DNA of 64,000 nt from Nageia nagi (GCA_050084985.1 JBITNC010000001.1:159650001-159714000); one strand, 5' to 3'. Positions 23,214 through 35,374 are shown, counted from the stretch's first letter. A program made the numbers and translations. Notes: generated by a model from the letters alone, not told the origin.

Positions 23214-23457
23214 AAATTGACTAGGGATCTCACTCTGATGGTTGACATTGTATCAACATGTTGTATTCCCAACCTGGAAATCCACACCCAACCCAAATTG
23301 ACTAGGGATCTCACTCTGATGGTTGACATTGTATCAACATGTTGTATTCCCAACCTGGAAATCCACACCCAACCCAAATTGACTAGGGATCTCACTCTGA
23401 TGGTTGACATTGTATCAACATGTTGTATTTCCAACCTGGAAATCTACACCCAACCCA
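23214..23457. repeat. Triplicate 81-bp tandem repeat
   Basis: Three consecutive copies begin at about 23215, 23296 and 23377 (AAATTGACTAGGGATCTCAC). The first two are identical or nearly so; the third has a few changes (CCC to TCC; CCAC to CTAC). The unit is a multiple of three, so a 162-codon plus-strand frame (23010-23498) stays open through all copies, as does a minus-strand one. Coding status unproven. Confidence 0.95.
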
Positions 23458-23459
23458 AT

Positions 23460-24020
23460 GAATATTTCTCATTATATTTGGTTTTAGAATTTATATAGGG
23501 ACTAATTTTTTTTTCAAAATTATGTAGTTGTTTCATTAAAACGCAATAATCTTCTGGTTTTTGAATGATAAACAACAGATTTTTATCAAACAGATGTATA
23601 ATGTTGAATTTTATCATCCTTTACAGTAGCTACACAGACATATGCGGGTCACATGCTTGGCCAAAGGTTTTGAGAACGGTTATTTTTAAGTTATAGAAAA
23701 AATCCAAAGAAAAACAATTTGAATAAAAACTAAGGCAATAATAACAACCTAGAATAGCATGTATGGTTATTTTTAATTTATAGTAAATCCAGAGAAAAAT
23801 AATTTGAACAAAACCCAAGGCAAGAATAACAACCTAGAAAAGCTTGGCACTAATCAAAAACTTGCCACCAATGCAGGTTATTGAAAACCTAGCGACAAAT
23901 AATAATTTTTTGGTACGTTTGGTAAGCAGTCAATTTTTATCAAAAGTTTGAAAAGGCATCCTTCTTGCGTCCTTCTTGGTTTCTTAGTTGTCCCAAATGG
24001 ATCTCTAGCTCTGAAAAATG
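23460..24020. other. Intergenic, nothing recognised
   Basis: Contains a diverged duplication around 23670-23830 (GGTTATTTTTAA..TATAG..AAATCCA.AGAAAAA.AATTTGAA). No gene. Confidence 0.4.
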
Positions 24021-24039
24021 ACGACAAACAAGCCCAAAT

Positions 24040-25300
24040 GAGCTTCGCCCATTGGGCAAGTTGTTCAATGCAGAAAGGGCTAAATTCCCTGAGGATTGGC
24101 TCATAAATCCAATTTTCAATGGCTCAGGAGTTGTGATCCCTGATGAACTCATTGATCAAAAGGCAAACTCCAAAATGATTTTTTTGATCAGCTGATTCAC
24201 AAGAACACGCCTGACACTGACCTCATCAAAAAATGTACGCACAAGAAATGGAATATTAGAGGACACTTGGACATTATCGCTCTTCCTAAAGATATTTTGT
24301 TCTTCAACTTCAACAAGAATGAGGATAGGGAAGATGTGCTTCAGAAAGAACCTTGATTTCTTGAAACAAAAGTTCTATTCTTGAAGAAATGGCATATGGG
24401 TTTTAGACCAGAAACTAAGAGTATTGAAAGGGCTACTATTTGGACCCAATTGCCTGATATCCTGATTGAATTTTAAGACTTGAATGTTATAGCTGGTCTT
24501 ACCAAGGCAATTGGAGAGCTGATCACAATTGACTATACCACCAAAACCAAAGCCAGGATGCTAGCAGCAAGATTTTGTCTCAACATCAAGCTCTTCAAGG
24601 ACCTTCCAAAGAAATTCATCCTTGATACTTCTGCAGGCCTGTAGGAACAACGCATCTAGTATGAGCAATTGCCCCTTAGGTGCACCATCTGTAAGATGTT
24701 CGAACATACAAACAAGGACTGTGCATAGAAGCCAAACCAAACGCCAAGATCTGATTACAATGAAAATAAAAGAAGAAACCCCCTAGCTCCACCCCAACCC
24801 ACTCCGGAAAACACAAAGGCAGATAAGAACTCCTTTGAGCCTCTTCAGGCGATTTTTCTTCAGATGAGGAAGAAGGCAAGTTCAGGCCTGATGAAAATGC
24901 ACCACAATATTTAGATGAAGAAAAAGGAAAAAAAAGAAAAAGAAAGAGAAGAAATTGAAACAAGAAAAATGAGGAAGCAATTTATACTACAAAAAATTCT
25001 TGAATAAATTTAGATGCAAAAGCATCCAAAAATTATAAGAAATCTACAACACCAGATATGGAAGAATTCCGAGAGAATGTTGGGAGGAGATCAGGAGAAT
25101 GTTGTTCAAGCTTCTACTAAAGAAAAATAGATCAGTCCTCCTAAACCTCAGCCCACCCCAGATGTGGAGACCCAATCAGAAATTCCTCACGCCCTAGCTG
25201 AAGCAAGTCAGTCTCAAAAAATAATTAAGAATTCCAAAAAGATACAGATTCAAATAAAGGAAAACCTGTAAATTCAATTTTTCAACATAAAGAGATAGCG
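24040..25300 (+). pseudogene. LINE ORF1 (DUF4283, zinc knuckle) remnant
   Basis: Reads as the nucleic-acid-binding ORF1 of a plant L1-type LINE. Landmarks: FNFNKNEDREDVLQKEP, FLKKWHMGFRPET, IWTQLPDILIEF, LNVIAGLTKAIGEL (all DUF4283), then KKFILDTSAGL, YEQLPLRCTIC and a complete CCHC knuckle at 24681-24722 (CTICKMFEHTNKDC). Stops interrupt at several places (for example after LQKEP, after LIEF, after TSAGL), so it is inactive. The region past 24760 is a low-complexity charged tail. No ORF2 reverse transcriptase follows within the window, so the copy is incomplete at its 3' side. Confidence 0.82.
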
Positions 25301-26353
25301 ACAGACACAGCCAACAAAATCCACACCCTAAAACAGAGTGAGAGTTTTTACCCCAAAAAAGAAAATTGAAAAATCTTATTTATATTATCTGTTGAAGATC
25401 TTCATTGTTCGTAAGTGGAACTTTATTGGTACTTTACTGGTTTTACTGTGGTGGCAATTTTCTGTATCTTTCTGTACAAATCTTTGAAACCTATTGAAAT
25501 AAATATGTAAATACAGGTTTTGGTTCCCAATAAAAAATCCCCTTTTTTTAACCCTGCAAAAACAAACAGTCAGTTTTTATCAGAAATGAAATCAATAAAA
25601 CACTTTAAGGTTTCCTGTATTGTCAATGTGTAACACTTAGTTAGTAAGATATTCATTTCATTGGATACAGAAGGCAACGATTTAGGTTTCATCATTGGAA
25701 GGGTGAAAGGTGTTTCTGGAATTAATTATGTGTGATTGCCACATCACGACAATTTACAGATAATTGTGTACTCCATACATGAGACAGATACTAAAATCCT
25801 CTGTGTAAGCTAGTACGTAAGCCTAGGGCCTCCTGGAACAAATGCTCTATCACTAATCTACAATCCCCCCTCCCCCTGTTCTGCTTGAGTATTTTCATTG
25901 GAGTGTAAATTGAAGTACAACACACAGCTCAAAAATCAGTAGGCAAGAATATAATAGCCAGGTAATTGACACCAAAAAAGCTAAGGATAACATTTAAAAA
26001 CATCAGGAGGCAAGAATATAAATAACTAACAACCCATAACATAATATTCCACAGTCTATTCACATCTCAACTTCAAGTAGCAGAAACAACATCAAACCAA
26101 AACCAAATTTAGGCTTATAGAACGTGATCATGGCTCCATCTATGACTCATAGTGTATAAGCCATCGTATTGCATCTACAAAAAACCCACCATAGTTTGCG
26201 TATAGATCGAAATCACCCATTATGATTTACATAAAAGAAAAGAAAAAAAAAAAGACATATTGCACAACTAGCCCTTCCTTCCTTTGTCAGAAAAATGTTG
26301 AATTATTACATCAAAATTGGCAATAAAGCCTGAAAAACCCAAACGACACAGAC
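25301..26353. other. Intergenic and S40 3' flank
   Basis: No coding similarity. The part nearest 26354 is the presumed 3' UTR of the minus-strand S40 gene; an AATAAT-type signal (plus-strand ATTATT at about 26302-26307) is a possible poly(A) signal about 50 bp past the stop. Confidence 0.4.
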
Positions 26354-26968
26354 TTACTCAAGAAACCCAGTACGAGTCAAAATAGCATTGCGGACCCGGC
26401 TAAGATCTCGACCCTTAAGCGTCCTGCCGGCCCCCTCACACATAGAAAATGGTGTCATCTGGCTCCTCGCAAACTGTCTCGCAACAAGCTCGTGAGGCGG
26501 TACTATTCCATCCCCCTCTCCCTTCTCCTCATCCTCATCCTCATCATCTTCTTCCCCCATTAATGGATTCTTCATTCCTCTATCAAGCATCTGCCCACCT
26601 CCTCTTCTGCTATAAATCTGAGACCAGTCAGGGATATTAATCGGTGCAGATTGGGGTCTCCATGACGATGTGGAAACCATGTTAACACCATCATCCAGAA
26701 GGGCACTTCGGGGAATCATTCGGGACGCCGTCGGAAGAAGCCTCCGGGGTGTGGCGTTGGCAGCATTAATACCACCATTTTCTCTGGGTTTTCTGTTGAT
26801 GACTCTGTTGTAGTTCTTAGAGTCCACTGCCCAGATGTCTTCCTCCTCGAATTCTTCGGCTGTGGTATCGGAGCCGACCATCTGAGAAATGAAAGATGTG
26901 GGTAATCTGAAGGAATTGGTGGCATGGCGACTGCTAATCCCAACGTTGTAATTTTCCCTCTCATCCAT
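26354..26968 (-). CDS. Senescence regulator S40 family protein (DUF584)
   Basis: Intact single-exon ORF of 204 codons, a normal length for this plant family. Members are small nuclear proteins linked to leaf senescence and stress responses; the molecular role is not settled. Conserved elements in order: acidic EEEDIWAVD (41-49), SAPINIPDW (107-115), an acidic run (139-149), VPPHELVARQ (156-165) and the C-terminal signature GRTLKGRDLSRVRNA (181-195) followed by a TGF end. No signal peptide or membrane segment. The chosen ATG gives the full N-terminal region and lies about 115 bp downstream of a good TATA box. GC content and codon use are richer than the flanking repeats, consistent with a live gene. 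It is the only clearly intact host gene in the window. Confidence 0.93.
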   Translation of the reverse strand: MDERENYNVGISSRHATNSFRLPTSFISQMVGSDTTAEEFEEEDIWAVDSKNYNRVINRKPRENGGINAANATPRRLLPTASRMIPRSALLDDGVNMVSTSSWRPQSAPINIPDWSQIYSRRGGGQMLDRGMKNPLMGEEDDEDEDEEKGEGDGIVPPHELVARQFARSQMTPFSMCEGAGRTLKGRDLSRVRNAILTRTGFLE

Positions 26969-27023
26969 TCCAGTGGATCTATATCTAATCCTCTAATGCA
27001 TGGAAGGCAGGCTCAGACTGTCA

Positions 27024-27037
27024 TCTACCTACCTACC
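27024..27037. repeat. Short (CTAC)n microsatellite in S40 5' UTR
   Basis: CTACCTACCTACC lies between the presumed start of transcription and the ATG. Confidence 0.7.
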
Positions 27038-27080
27038 TCAGACTGAATAATGTCCCTCCCTCGCTGATCACCTGCATCTT

Positions 27081-27090
27081 GTATTTATAG
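27081..27090 (-). promoter_or_regulatory. TATA box of the S40 gene
   Basis: Minus strand reads CTATAAATAC, 113 bp upstream of the ATG, implying a transcription start near 27050-27060 and a 5' UTR of roughly 85 nt. Confidence 0.7.
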
Positions 27091-27099
27091 GTTTCCAGG

Positions 27100-28669
27100 G
27101 TGTCTCTTAGTGCGCCATTTTCAAGGCATTTTAGTTGGCTTTTGTTATACTCAAGCCCTAAGGGGAAGTACCCACCATGAGATGGGCATGGAACTGGTAT
27201 TTTATACAGGATGGATAGAAAGAGTTTCTTGTTTTTGAAAATCATCCTTTGTGGAGTTGTTTTCAATTAAGTTATCTTTTTCTTCCATAGGTAAGTTGTT
27301 GTTATTGGAGATATCTCTTTCATCAAAATTAATATTATGGTGGTTATATTGTTAACATCAAAAGATAATTGTATTTATAATATAAATTATTAATGTTTTG
27401 TTATTTATGATGTTATTAAGTAAAAATATTTTTTATGTATTAGAAGAATAATATAATATATTTTTTATTATCTTTTTTGGTAAAGGTAAAATTAACAAAT
27501 TTTTATATAGGAATTCAATATGTAAAAAACATATTTGAAACATTTTCATCACTTTGTGTTTATTTTATATAGTTCAAGATGTTTAAAAAATTCATGGCAA
27601 TCTACATCTCAGATTCAACATACATACAAATGTCTATCTAATACTAAGTCTAAAACTTTTGAATAAATCTACTACAAAGACCATAGTGTATAAAACTCCT
27701 AAGTGGATTTACTATGGAGACCATAGTATGTAATATTTCTCATAGTAGAATGAAAGAGAGCCTTTAATAGAATCCACCAAAGAATGTGTGCCTCACATAT
27801 TCATAAGCGGTCCTTGATCTACCCATTTGCAACGCCATCGAGTGTCCCACCATCCTCCTAATTCATGGTAGGAATGATCTGTCAAAATGATCAAACCTTT
27901 AAATGCTTCATGAAAAGAAAAAAAGGCATGCCCATTTGTATTGAATTCGTGTCATCATCAAAGCATAATGAATCCAGACCCACTAACGAAAGTACTTTAC
28001 CTAAGGTGAAGCATCATCACTGCATAGTGAGTCGGGGAAAGAACTTGATCTGAATAAAATCTGCATCTTTAGCAAAGGATAATGAATCCAAACACCATGA
28101 CAAATCTGTCATCGCTCGAATCCCCTTAAAACTAAAGTTTGCACACCTTGGGGTTTCCCATGCATATAAAGATCATCATTCGCTTCTTCGTCTTCATCCT
28201 CCTCGCCCATAGAGCCTCCTAATCATATGCAATCTGTGCACCCTAATATTCTTCTTCGTGTGTCCTAAATTAACAATGCATGCCTCTTACTTCCTCATCT
28301 TTTATCATCTTTTTAAATCTAAAGGTTTGTATGATTTATCAAAAAAATCAAATTTATCTATAAGATAATGCTTATGTCTATTTTTGCGATTAAACATGAC
28401 TTGCAAATTATGGTCTAAATGTTAAATTAATGATAACAAGTTTCTCAAAAAGGCTAAGCAAATACAAAGTTTCTTTAATCTTGTAAGAATATTTTTTGAG
28501 GTGAACTTGACCAACATCAATGTCTTGAATTAATTACACATGATGTATCATCACCAAGGATGGCTTGGATATTGTGTGACTAATAGTTAAGTGAGATAAA
28601 GACTACTACATTTAGGAGGTTTTGCATCATCCAATGCATCAAATCCCAGTGCATTTTTTTCTTTTTCAA
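27100..28669. other. Intergenic, nothing recognised
   Basis: S40 upstream region then AT-rich sequence. A short duplicated phrase (GACCATAGT(G/A)T(A/G)TAA) occurs at 27680-27735. No gene seen. Confidence 0.4.
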
Positions 28670-29140
28670 TCATTGTGTTGATGCCTAACTTATGGCTAAG
28701 GGTTGTGTCAAAACAATGCGTCAACTATGGCATCATCATTTTTTTAAAAGCGTCAATCTATGCATATTGCATCAAGATAATTGACTCTTAAAATGTCATG
28801 ATGTTAATGCATTATGAGTCATTATATAAACGCATGAAGAGTCAAGTCCTATATGCATTATGAGTCAATAGTTTGATGCATGCAGAGTCAAGGATAGATG
28901 TATGAAGAGTCAAGAAATCTACGCATGAAGAGTCAAGAAATCGATGCATTTTGAGTCAATAGTTAGACACATGAAGAGTTAAGGAATCGATGCATTATAA
29001 GTCAATTGTTTGACGCATGACAAGTCAAAGATTCGACGTGTTACAATTCAATAGTTTAATACTTTTGGAGTCAAGTTTGAGTCAAAATTTCAATGCATTA
29101 AGAATCAAGGAAGGAGTCAAATGTTAGATGCTAAAGGCAT
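28670..29140. repeat. Degenerate array of GCAT...GAGTCA motifs
   Basis: About fifteen to twenty units, each roughly 18-25 bp, combine a GATGCAT/ACGCATGA core with (A)GAGTCAA, for example ATGCATTATGAGTCAATAGT and ACGCATGAAGAGTCAAG. Spacing is irregular and units drift. It lies just past the 3' end of the transposase-like gene, where CACTA (En/Spm) elements carry subterminal repeats that bind their own protein; that role is inference. Confidence 0.75.
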
Positions 29141-29484
29141 CAAAATTAGCATCATTTTTCAAAATAAAAGTTTATTATTACCCTTTTTATTTCTTTTTTT
29201 GCATTTAATACAATCAAAATACATTAAATGTAATATATATACATTTCAAAATTTATTTCATATTTTTTTAGTACATTTCAAATACATACAATAATGTCAA
29301 ATTAAATTATAACACATTAAAAATAAAGAAATTAAAATTGAAACATATAAGCATTAAAAACAAGCAAAATAAAAATAAAACTTAAAACACATGAAGTATA
29401 AATAATATAACACATTAATAATTAGATGTATATAATCCCAATTGATAAAAAATATCTCATGAGGTACAAATTCATGGTAATGGG

Positions 29485-31031
29485 TCATTCACTATCATGA
29501 TCATGCCTAGTGTCATCATCTCTCTCCTCATCATCTTCAGCCATTGTGGCAATTTGCCACCCCTCTTGTTCACCCTCATCTTGGCCACCCTTCGATCGAC
29601 CCTCCTCACCCTGCAAAGAATAATCAACTAAATATTAATAAATAAGCAAAACTAAAAAGTTTATGCATCAATATCAAAATAATATAATTAATTAAAAAAT
29701 ATTTAAATATTACTTACAGTCTCGGATGCTATCTTCAAGACTAATGCTTGAAAACCATTTTTAAGGGTAAATTTTACTTCATCTTTGAAGGATACCTATC
29801 ATATTTATCATACTGTAAAAATACATATTTAATTAAATAATATTTTAATTATGTAACGATTCACACATAAAATATTAAATAAATAATTAAATATACTTAC
29901 ATATCTTGATTCAATCCCTACTTTTTTCGATTTGCTTGACTTATGGGTATATGTCATGGAAGATGTGTTGTATCGAGCATGAATGACTTTTTCGAACCAC
30001 AATGGTTCAATAGTGGATTCTCTACGTGCTTCCTCCACTTTCTTCATCAAACTCTTCCACACCTTTTTGTCAACATTTGTAGGCCTACCTCCTTTATGTT
30101 GATTTTTAGGAAGTTTTTTATTTTATTCTTGATTTTATCTCTCCTCCAATTTAAAGTCTTGCCCATTTGTTGTAATGCCTATTTTGAATTCCATGCATCA
30201 CCAAATTCTTTTTTTAAGATATCTATTACTCTTTGTTTGGCTGCAAAATATACAAATTTTTAGAAAATGAATTAAAAAATTAAGTAAAATGTACTATTAA
30301 TAAAAATTTATTTAAAAAAATAAGTATACTTTATAATTTATAAAATTAAGTATAACATATTATATATATACCTGCTTCACTTTTTTTCCACTCGAGATCT
30401 ATTGTGGGATCAAACTGGTGGAAAGTGTGTTTCTTGAGAGTGTCATAAAAAAAAGCCCTAAAGAAAATTTAATAATATCATTAAATTAATATATTCCAAA
30501 ATAAATATATATTTTTAAAAATCAATTCTTACCATTTTGATCTTTAATTATAACACCCTTTTTATCCACCTTAATCTCAATATCATTGGTGCTCTTGCAT
30601 GTCATAAAAATAGTCTCCTTGTTGACTAACTGTACATCTACAATGATAACATTACTTAGATTATCTCTATTGAATGTAACATTTAATTAATAAAAGGTAA
30701 CTTCAATCAATTTTTTGAAATTAACAAATCAAATAATGTTACCATCTGGTGATGAGCCTGTCGATGATGATGTGGCCCAATGTCCATTTATATATTGATT
30801 TCTCTATCAATCTCATGTATTTCAACCCATTGTGTGGCCATTTTATATAATTTGGCCACATCTTACTCTGTAGAAAAAGATTAAAAAAATAAATTTAATT
30901 TTTCTTTTGAAATGAATGTTATTAAATAAAAAATGAACAAATCACATTCATAAATAAATACTTACAAAACCTTTCTTACTTGCAGTTATCTTTGAAGGTT
31001 TTGGCTTCTTTCCTCTCCAAACATCGACCAT
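29485..31031 (-). pseudogene. Decayed multi-exon transposase-like gene (En/Spm type?)
   Basis: Exon-like pieces on the minus strand with good splice signals. Exon 1: ATG at 31031, 22 codons (MVDVWRGKKPKPSK...), ending at 30966 before GTAAGT. A second open piece follows acceptor CTACAG at about 30868 to 30741. Next is about 30637-30533 (VNKETIFMTCKSTNDIEIKV), ending before GTAAGA. Next is about 30461-30371 (YDTLKKHTFHQFDPTIDLEW). Then about 30241-29900 (RVIDILKKEFGDAW, a stop, LNWRRDKIKNKI, a frameshift, GGRPTNVDKKVWKSLMKKVE, LWFEKVIHARYNTSSMTYTH). The last part is acidic (EDDEERDDDTRHDHD) and ends with TGA at 29485-29487. The K.W..L....R...N....TH layout resembles the plant Ptta/En/Spm transposase-associated family, but I am not certain. 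Confidence 0.4.
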
Positions 31032-31099
31032 GATAATCACTTACTAAAGATAATAACAAAAAATATTATTAGTATAAAAAATTTAGAGTTTTTCAAACA

Positions 31100-32330
31100 T
31101 AAAATCTTAAACCCTAACTTAAACATAACAAAAATAATTATTAATATATTATAAATTAAAATTTATGTTAAGTTAAAATAAAATAATAACTCTTAACCCT
31201 TATACAAAACTTTAAACCCTAACCTAAATTATATTTTTAAAATCTATAATTCAAATTTTTTATAAATTAAATGTTTAAAATTAAAAGTTTAAAAATAATA
31301 ATAAATTATATGTTTAAAATTAAAAATTTAAAAATAATAATAAAATATATGTTTAAAATTTAAAATTATATTAAAAATTAAATTTTAAGTTAAGTTAAAA
31401 TAAAACCCTAATTCCTAATCTTAATTCTTAACCCTAAACTTAAACCCAAACCCCTAACCTTTAAACCCTAATCTCTAACCTAAACATTTAATGCTTACCC
31501 CTAACATAAACCTTTAATGCTAATCTCTAACCAAAATCTTTAACTATAACCCTTAAATCCTAACCATAACTATAATTTTAAACCTTAACCCTTAATCTCT
31601 AACCATAACCCTTAAATCCTAGCCATATTCCTTAAACCCTAACCCTTACCCTTAAATCCTAACCATAACCCTTAAATCCTAATTTTTAACTCAAATACAA
31701 ACCAATAAAATCCTAACTTTAAACTCAAACCCAAATTCCTAACCCTTAAATCGTAACATAAACCCTTAAACCATAACCCCTAACCTAAACCCTTAAACCC
31801 TAACCCAAACCCTTAACCCTTAAAGTACCATAACCCCTACCTAAACCCAAACCCAAACACCTAACCCTTAAAACCAAACCCATAACCTAAATTATATTTT
31901 TAAAATTTATAATAAATTATATGTTTAAAATTAGAAATTAAAATTTATAATAATTTATATGTTTAAAATTAAAAATTATATTATAGATTAAATTTGAAGT
32001 TAAGTTAAAATAAAATCCTAACTCCTAACTCTAACCCAAACCCCTTACCCTTAAACTTAACCCTAGTTTTTTTTCAAACACTAAGTTTAGACCCTAACCC
32101 TAACTTTTAAACCTAAACCCATTATATTTTTAAACTTTAAAATTCAAAATTTTAATAAATTATATGTTTAAATTAAAAATTTTAAAATATTAGTAAATTA
32201 TGTTTAAAATTTAAAATTATATTATAAATTAAATTTTAATCCAAACCCCTATCCCCTTAATTAAACCCTAACCTAAACCCCTTAAACTTTAACCCAAACC
32301 CTTATCCCCTAAACCCTTCAAATTGCATTA
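31100..32330. repeat. Interstitial telomere-like repeats, block 1
   Basis: Degenerate AAACCCTAA-type units (C-rich strand on plus), mixed with AT-rich runs of AAATTATATGTTTAAAATTA that themselves repeat. Variants such as CCCTTAAATCCTAACCATAA are common. Unique sequence on both sides shows it is internal, not a chromosome end. Confidence 0.85.
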
Positions 32331-32640
32331 TAAATTAAATTTAAAATTTAAAATTGTATTATATTATAAATTAAAATTTAAAAATATATTATATTATAAA
32401 TAAATTAAATTTGAAGTTAAAATTCTAAATTATAAATAAATTATTGATTTGCTATTTATAAAAATGGAGATCATGTGGTCATTTTGATAAAATAAAAAAT
32501 TAAAATTACAAATTAAAATTTAAAAATATATTATATTATAAATTAAGTTAAAATTCTAAATTATAAATGAGTTATTGATTTGTTATTTATAAAAATGGAG
32601 ATCATGTGGTCATTTTGATAAAACAAAAAATAAAAAAACA
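32331..32640. repeat. Tandem duplication of about 131 bp
   Basis: GTTAAAATTCTAAATTATAA and ATAAAAATGGAGATCATGTG each occur twice (from 32416 and from 32547) in the same order. Confidence 0.85.
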
Positions 32641-33529
32641 AGAGGAGCTATAGGAATTTTTGATATGTTTATGTATATTTTTCTATGAATTTTTCATATT
32701 TTGTTGATTTTTTGCAGCAAAATTGAAACTCTAATTTGCAAATTTTGTAAAATGATTTAAAATCTAATTTTTAAAATTATTTAATTTTGTAAACCCTAGT
32801 TTTTTTTAAACCTTAGGTTTAATTTTGTAAACCCTAGGTTTAATTTTATAAACGCTAAGTTTAATTCATCAAATTTTAGTAAAAAAATCTATCTATACTA
32901 TAGGGTTTTTATTTTTCTAGCTTTAATTCAACAAATTCTAGTAAAAAATACTATTTAGGGTTTAGGGTTTTCATTTATGATTAGTTTTGTAGGTTGTTTT
33001 TGTATATTTTTATTTAGACATAAAAAATATCATATCTATGCAAAAATATACTATTTCTATAAAAAAATGTTAAATACTTATCGCCAAAATGATTTTGAAA
33101 GTAAAAATTTGGATTTAAAACACTTACCTTTCAATCTAGTTGTGAATCTAACAAATTTGACTTGGATTTAACAAAAAATAGTCCAAATCTTAGTGTCATG
33201 TCCCCCTCTCTCGCAGCAAACACTCAGCCATATCCCTCTCGTGAAAATCAAATGAAAGAATGATTAGTGGGGTATGCCCCTTTTATTTTTTATGATTATG
33301 AAAAAATAAAAATAAAATAAAAAATACTCAATTTAATGCTTAAAAAATCTTAAAAAACAAAAATCTTAAAAAAAATTTCAACATACTTAAAAATATTACA
33401 TTAAAAAATATCCTTAAAAAATATTAAGTAGTTTTAAAAATACGTAAAATATATACTTGAATAATTTAAAATTGTATTTTGAAATAAACAAATTACATAC
33501 ATAAATTACTTAAAATAATACTTTAAACA
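32641..33529. other. AT-rich spacer with short telomere-like runs
   Basis: Contains AAACCCTAGGTTTAATTTT(G/A)TAAAC-type units at 32790-32870 and GGGTTTAGGGTTTT (G-rich strand, opposite to block 1) at about 32948-32961. No gene. Confidence 0.5.
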
Positions 33530-34640
33530 TATAATATTAAATTCATAAATATATACTTTTATATTAATACATACTATGTTAATGTATTTATGTTAATACA
33601 TACTATGATAATGTTAGGGTTAGGAGTCAAGTTAGGGTTTGTGGGTTAAGATTTGATGTTATAGGTTTCAAATATATTAATATCATGTCAATGTTAATGT
33701 TAATGGTATGTTAATGTTATGGTAATGTTAATTTTATACGTCAATCTTAATGTTAATGTTATATCCACCATATCGAGCCTGAAGCCCGCATCGATTAGAC
33801 AAGGGTTAGATTGTTGATAGTGGAGGCAAAGTTGTAATGACCACTTCTAATATACCATTATGTGACTTGTTGGTAAGATATGGTGATGCTATATATCAAT
33901 GCCAATATTAATGCTATATCAATGTTGATGCAATGTGATGTTAATATTATGTTCATGTTATTTTAATGGTAATGTTAATCCAATTACAATGTTAATGCAA
34001 CATTAAAGTTATGTGAATGCTCTATTAATATTATCCTAGTGTTAATGTTATGTTAATGTTAATGATATGTTGATGCTATATCATTTTTAATGGAATACAA
34101 TGTTTATATTATGTTCATGTTATTTTGATGGTAATGTATATGCGATGTTACTTGTTATGTTAATGCTATGTTAATATAGTAAATATGATGTTAGTGTTAA
34201 TGCAATGTTGATGCCATGCTATTATAGATAGTGCAATGTTAATGTTATGTTTATGATATGTTAATATAGTAAATGTGATGTTGGTGTTAATTCCATGATA
34301 ATATAGTTAATGCAATGTTAATGTTATGTTAATATTAATGCGATGTTAATGCCATGCTAATATAGATAATGCGATGTTAATTTTACGTTAATGTTATGTT
34401 AGTGTTAATGCGATGTTGATGCCATGCTATTATAGATAATGTGATGTTAATATTATGTTAATTCTATGTTAATATAGTAAATGTGATTTTAGTGTTAATG
34501 TGATGTTAATACCATGCTAATATAAATAATGTGAGAGTAATATTAAGTTAATGCTATGTTGATATAGTTAATGTGATGTTAGTGTTAATGCGATGCTAAT
34601 GCTATGTTAATGTTAGTGCAATATTAGTATAGATGCATAT
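33530..34640. repeat. TTAATG-rich degenerate array
   Basis: Over 1 kb built from ATGTTAATG(C/T)(T/G)ATG words. From about 34150 a higher-order unit of roughly 95-100 bp appears (ATGCTATGTTAATATAGTAA...GTGATGTTAGTGTTAATGCG), repeated several times with variation. Confidence 0.85.
33767..33873. repeat. Direct repeat copy 1 (about 107 bp)
   Basis: Pairs with 35006-35113: both read CACCATAT(C/T)GAGCC, AGGGTTA, GTTGTAATGACCACTTC and AATATACCATTA(T/C)GTGACT in order. Confidence 0.85.
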
Positions 34641-35005
34641 GCATGATGCCTTTAAAATGAACATAAATGAGTTGGAGGTGATGACCAACCATTGATTTCA
34701 ACTTTCTTAAGTTCCCACGACCATAATTATTGATCCATACAACAAGTTACACTTGGATTTAATTTTCAAGGTAATCTTCCCTTAGGATAGGAGTCGTTAC
34801 TTTCCATCAAATGACTATAAATAAGGGAGATGAGAGTTGCATGGGTGACACCAATGGACTACTCAATCCATTGGCTACGTCATTAAGGGTTGATACTCTT
34901 GGAAAGCCATCAACTACTCACTCGATGGTATTCCCAGCATCCCATTCCAAAATGGGGACACCTTTAGTCACTATTCCAAGACTTAACCTTAGAAAGCCTT
35001 TTAGT

Positions 35006-35113
35006 CACCATATTGAGCCCAGAGCCTGCATTAATTATGCAAGGGTTATATTATTGACGATGGAGGTAGAGTTGTAATGACCACTTCCAATATACCATTA
35101 CGTGACTCATTAG
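35006..35113. repeat. Direct repeat copy 2 (about 108 bp)
   Basis: Second copy of 33767-33873, on the far side of the TTAATG array. Preceded at 34814 by a TATA-like GACTATAAATAAGGG, so the pair could derive from LTRs of an unrecognised element. Confidence 0.8.
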
Positions 35114-35374
35114 AAAAAATGGTAAACCCAACTTATAGTTTTACCAACCTACATTATTTTAACTCCTGACTAGTATACATTCTAGGAAAATTAAAAACTT
35201 TAACAAAAGTCTTCACATCACTCACATTAATAAGATTTAATTGATTTGTAAAGTTGTAAAAAAGATAACCACATCGCATCGCATGATAAAGTAACTAGGC
35301 ATATATATTGTTTGATGTATATTTGTAAAGTTGTAAAAAATATATATATTATATTTCTTAATTAGATATATAGG

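Noticed and set aside
23214-23457. CRISPR array
   Set aside because: Units are contiguous 81-bp tandem repeats without unique spacers.
26449-26640. Plus-strand ORF over the S40 gene
   Set aside because: It is the antisense shadow of the conserved S40 reading frame.
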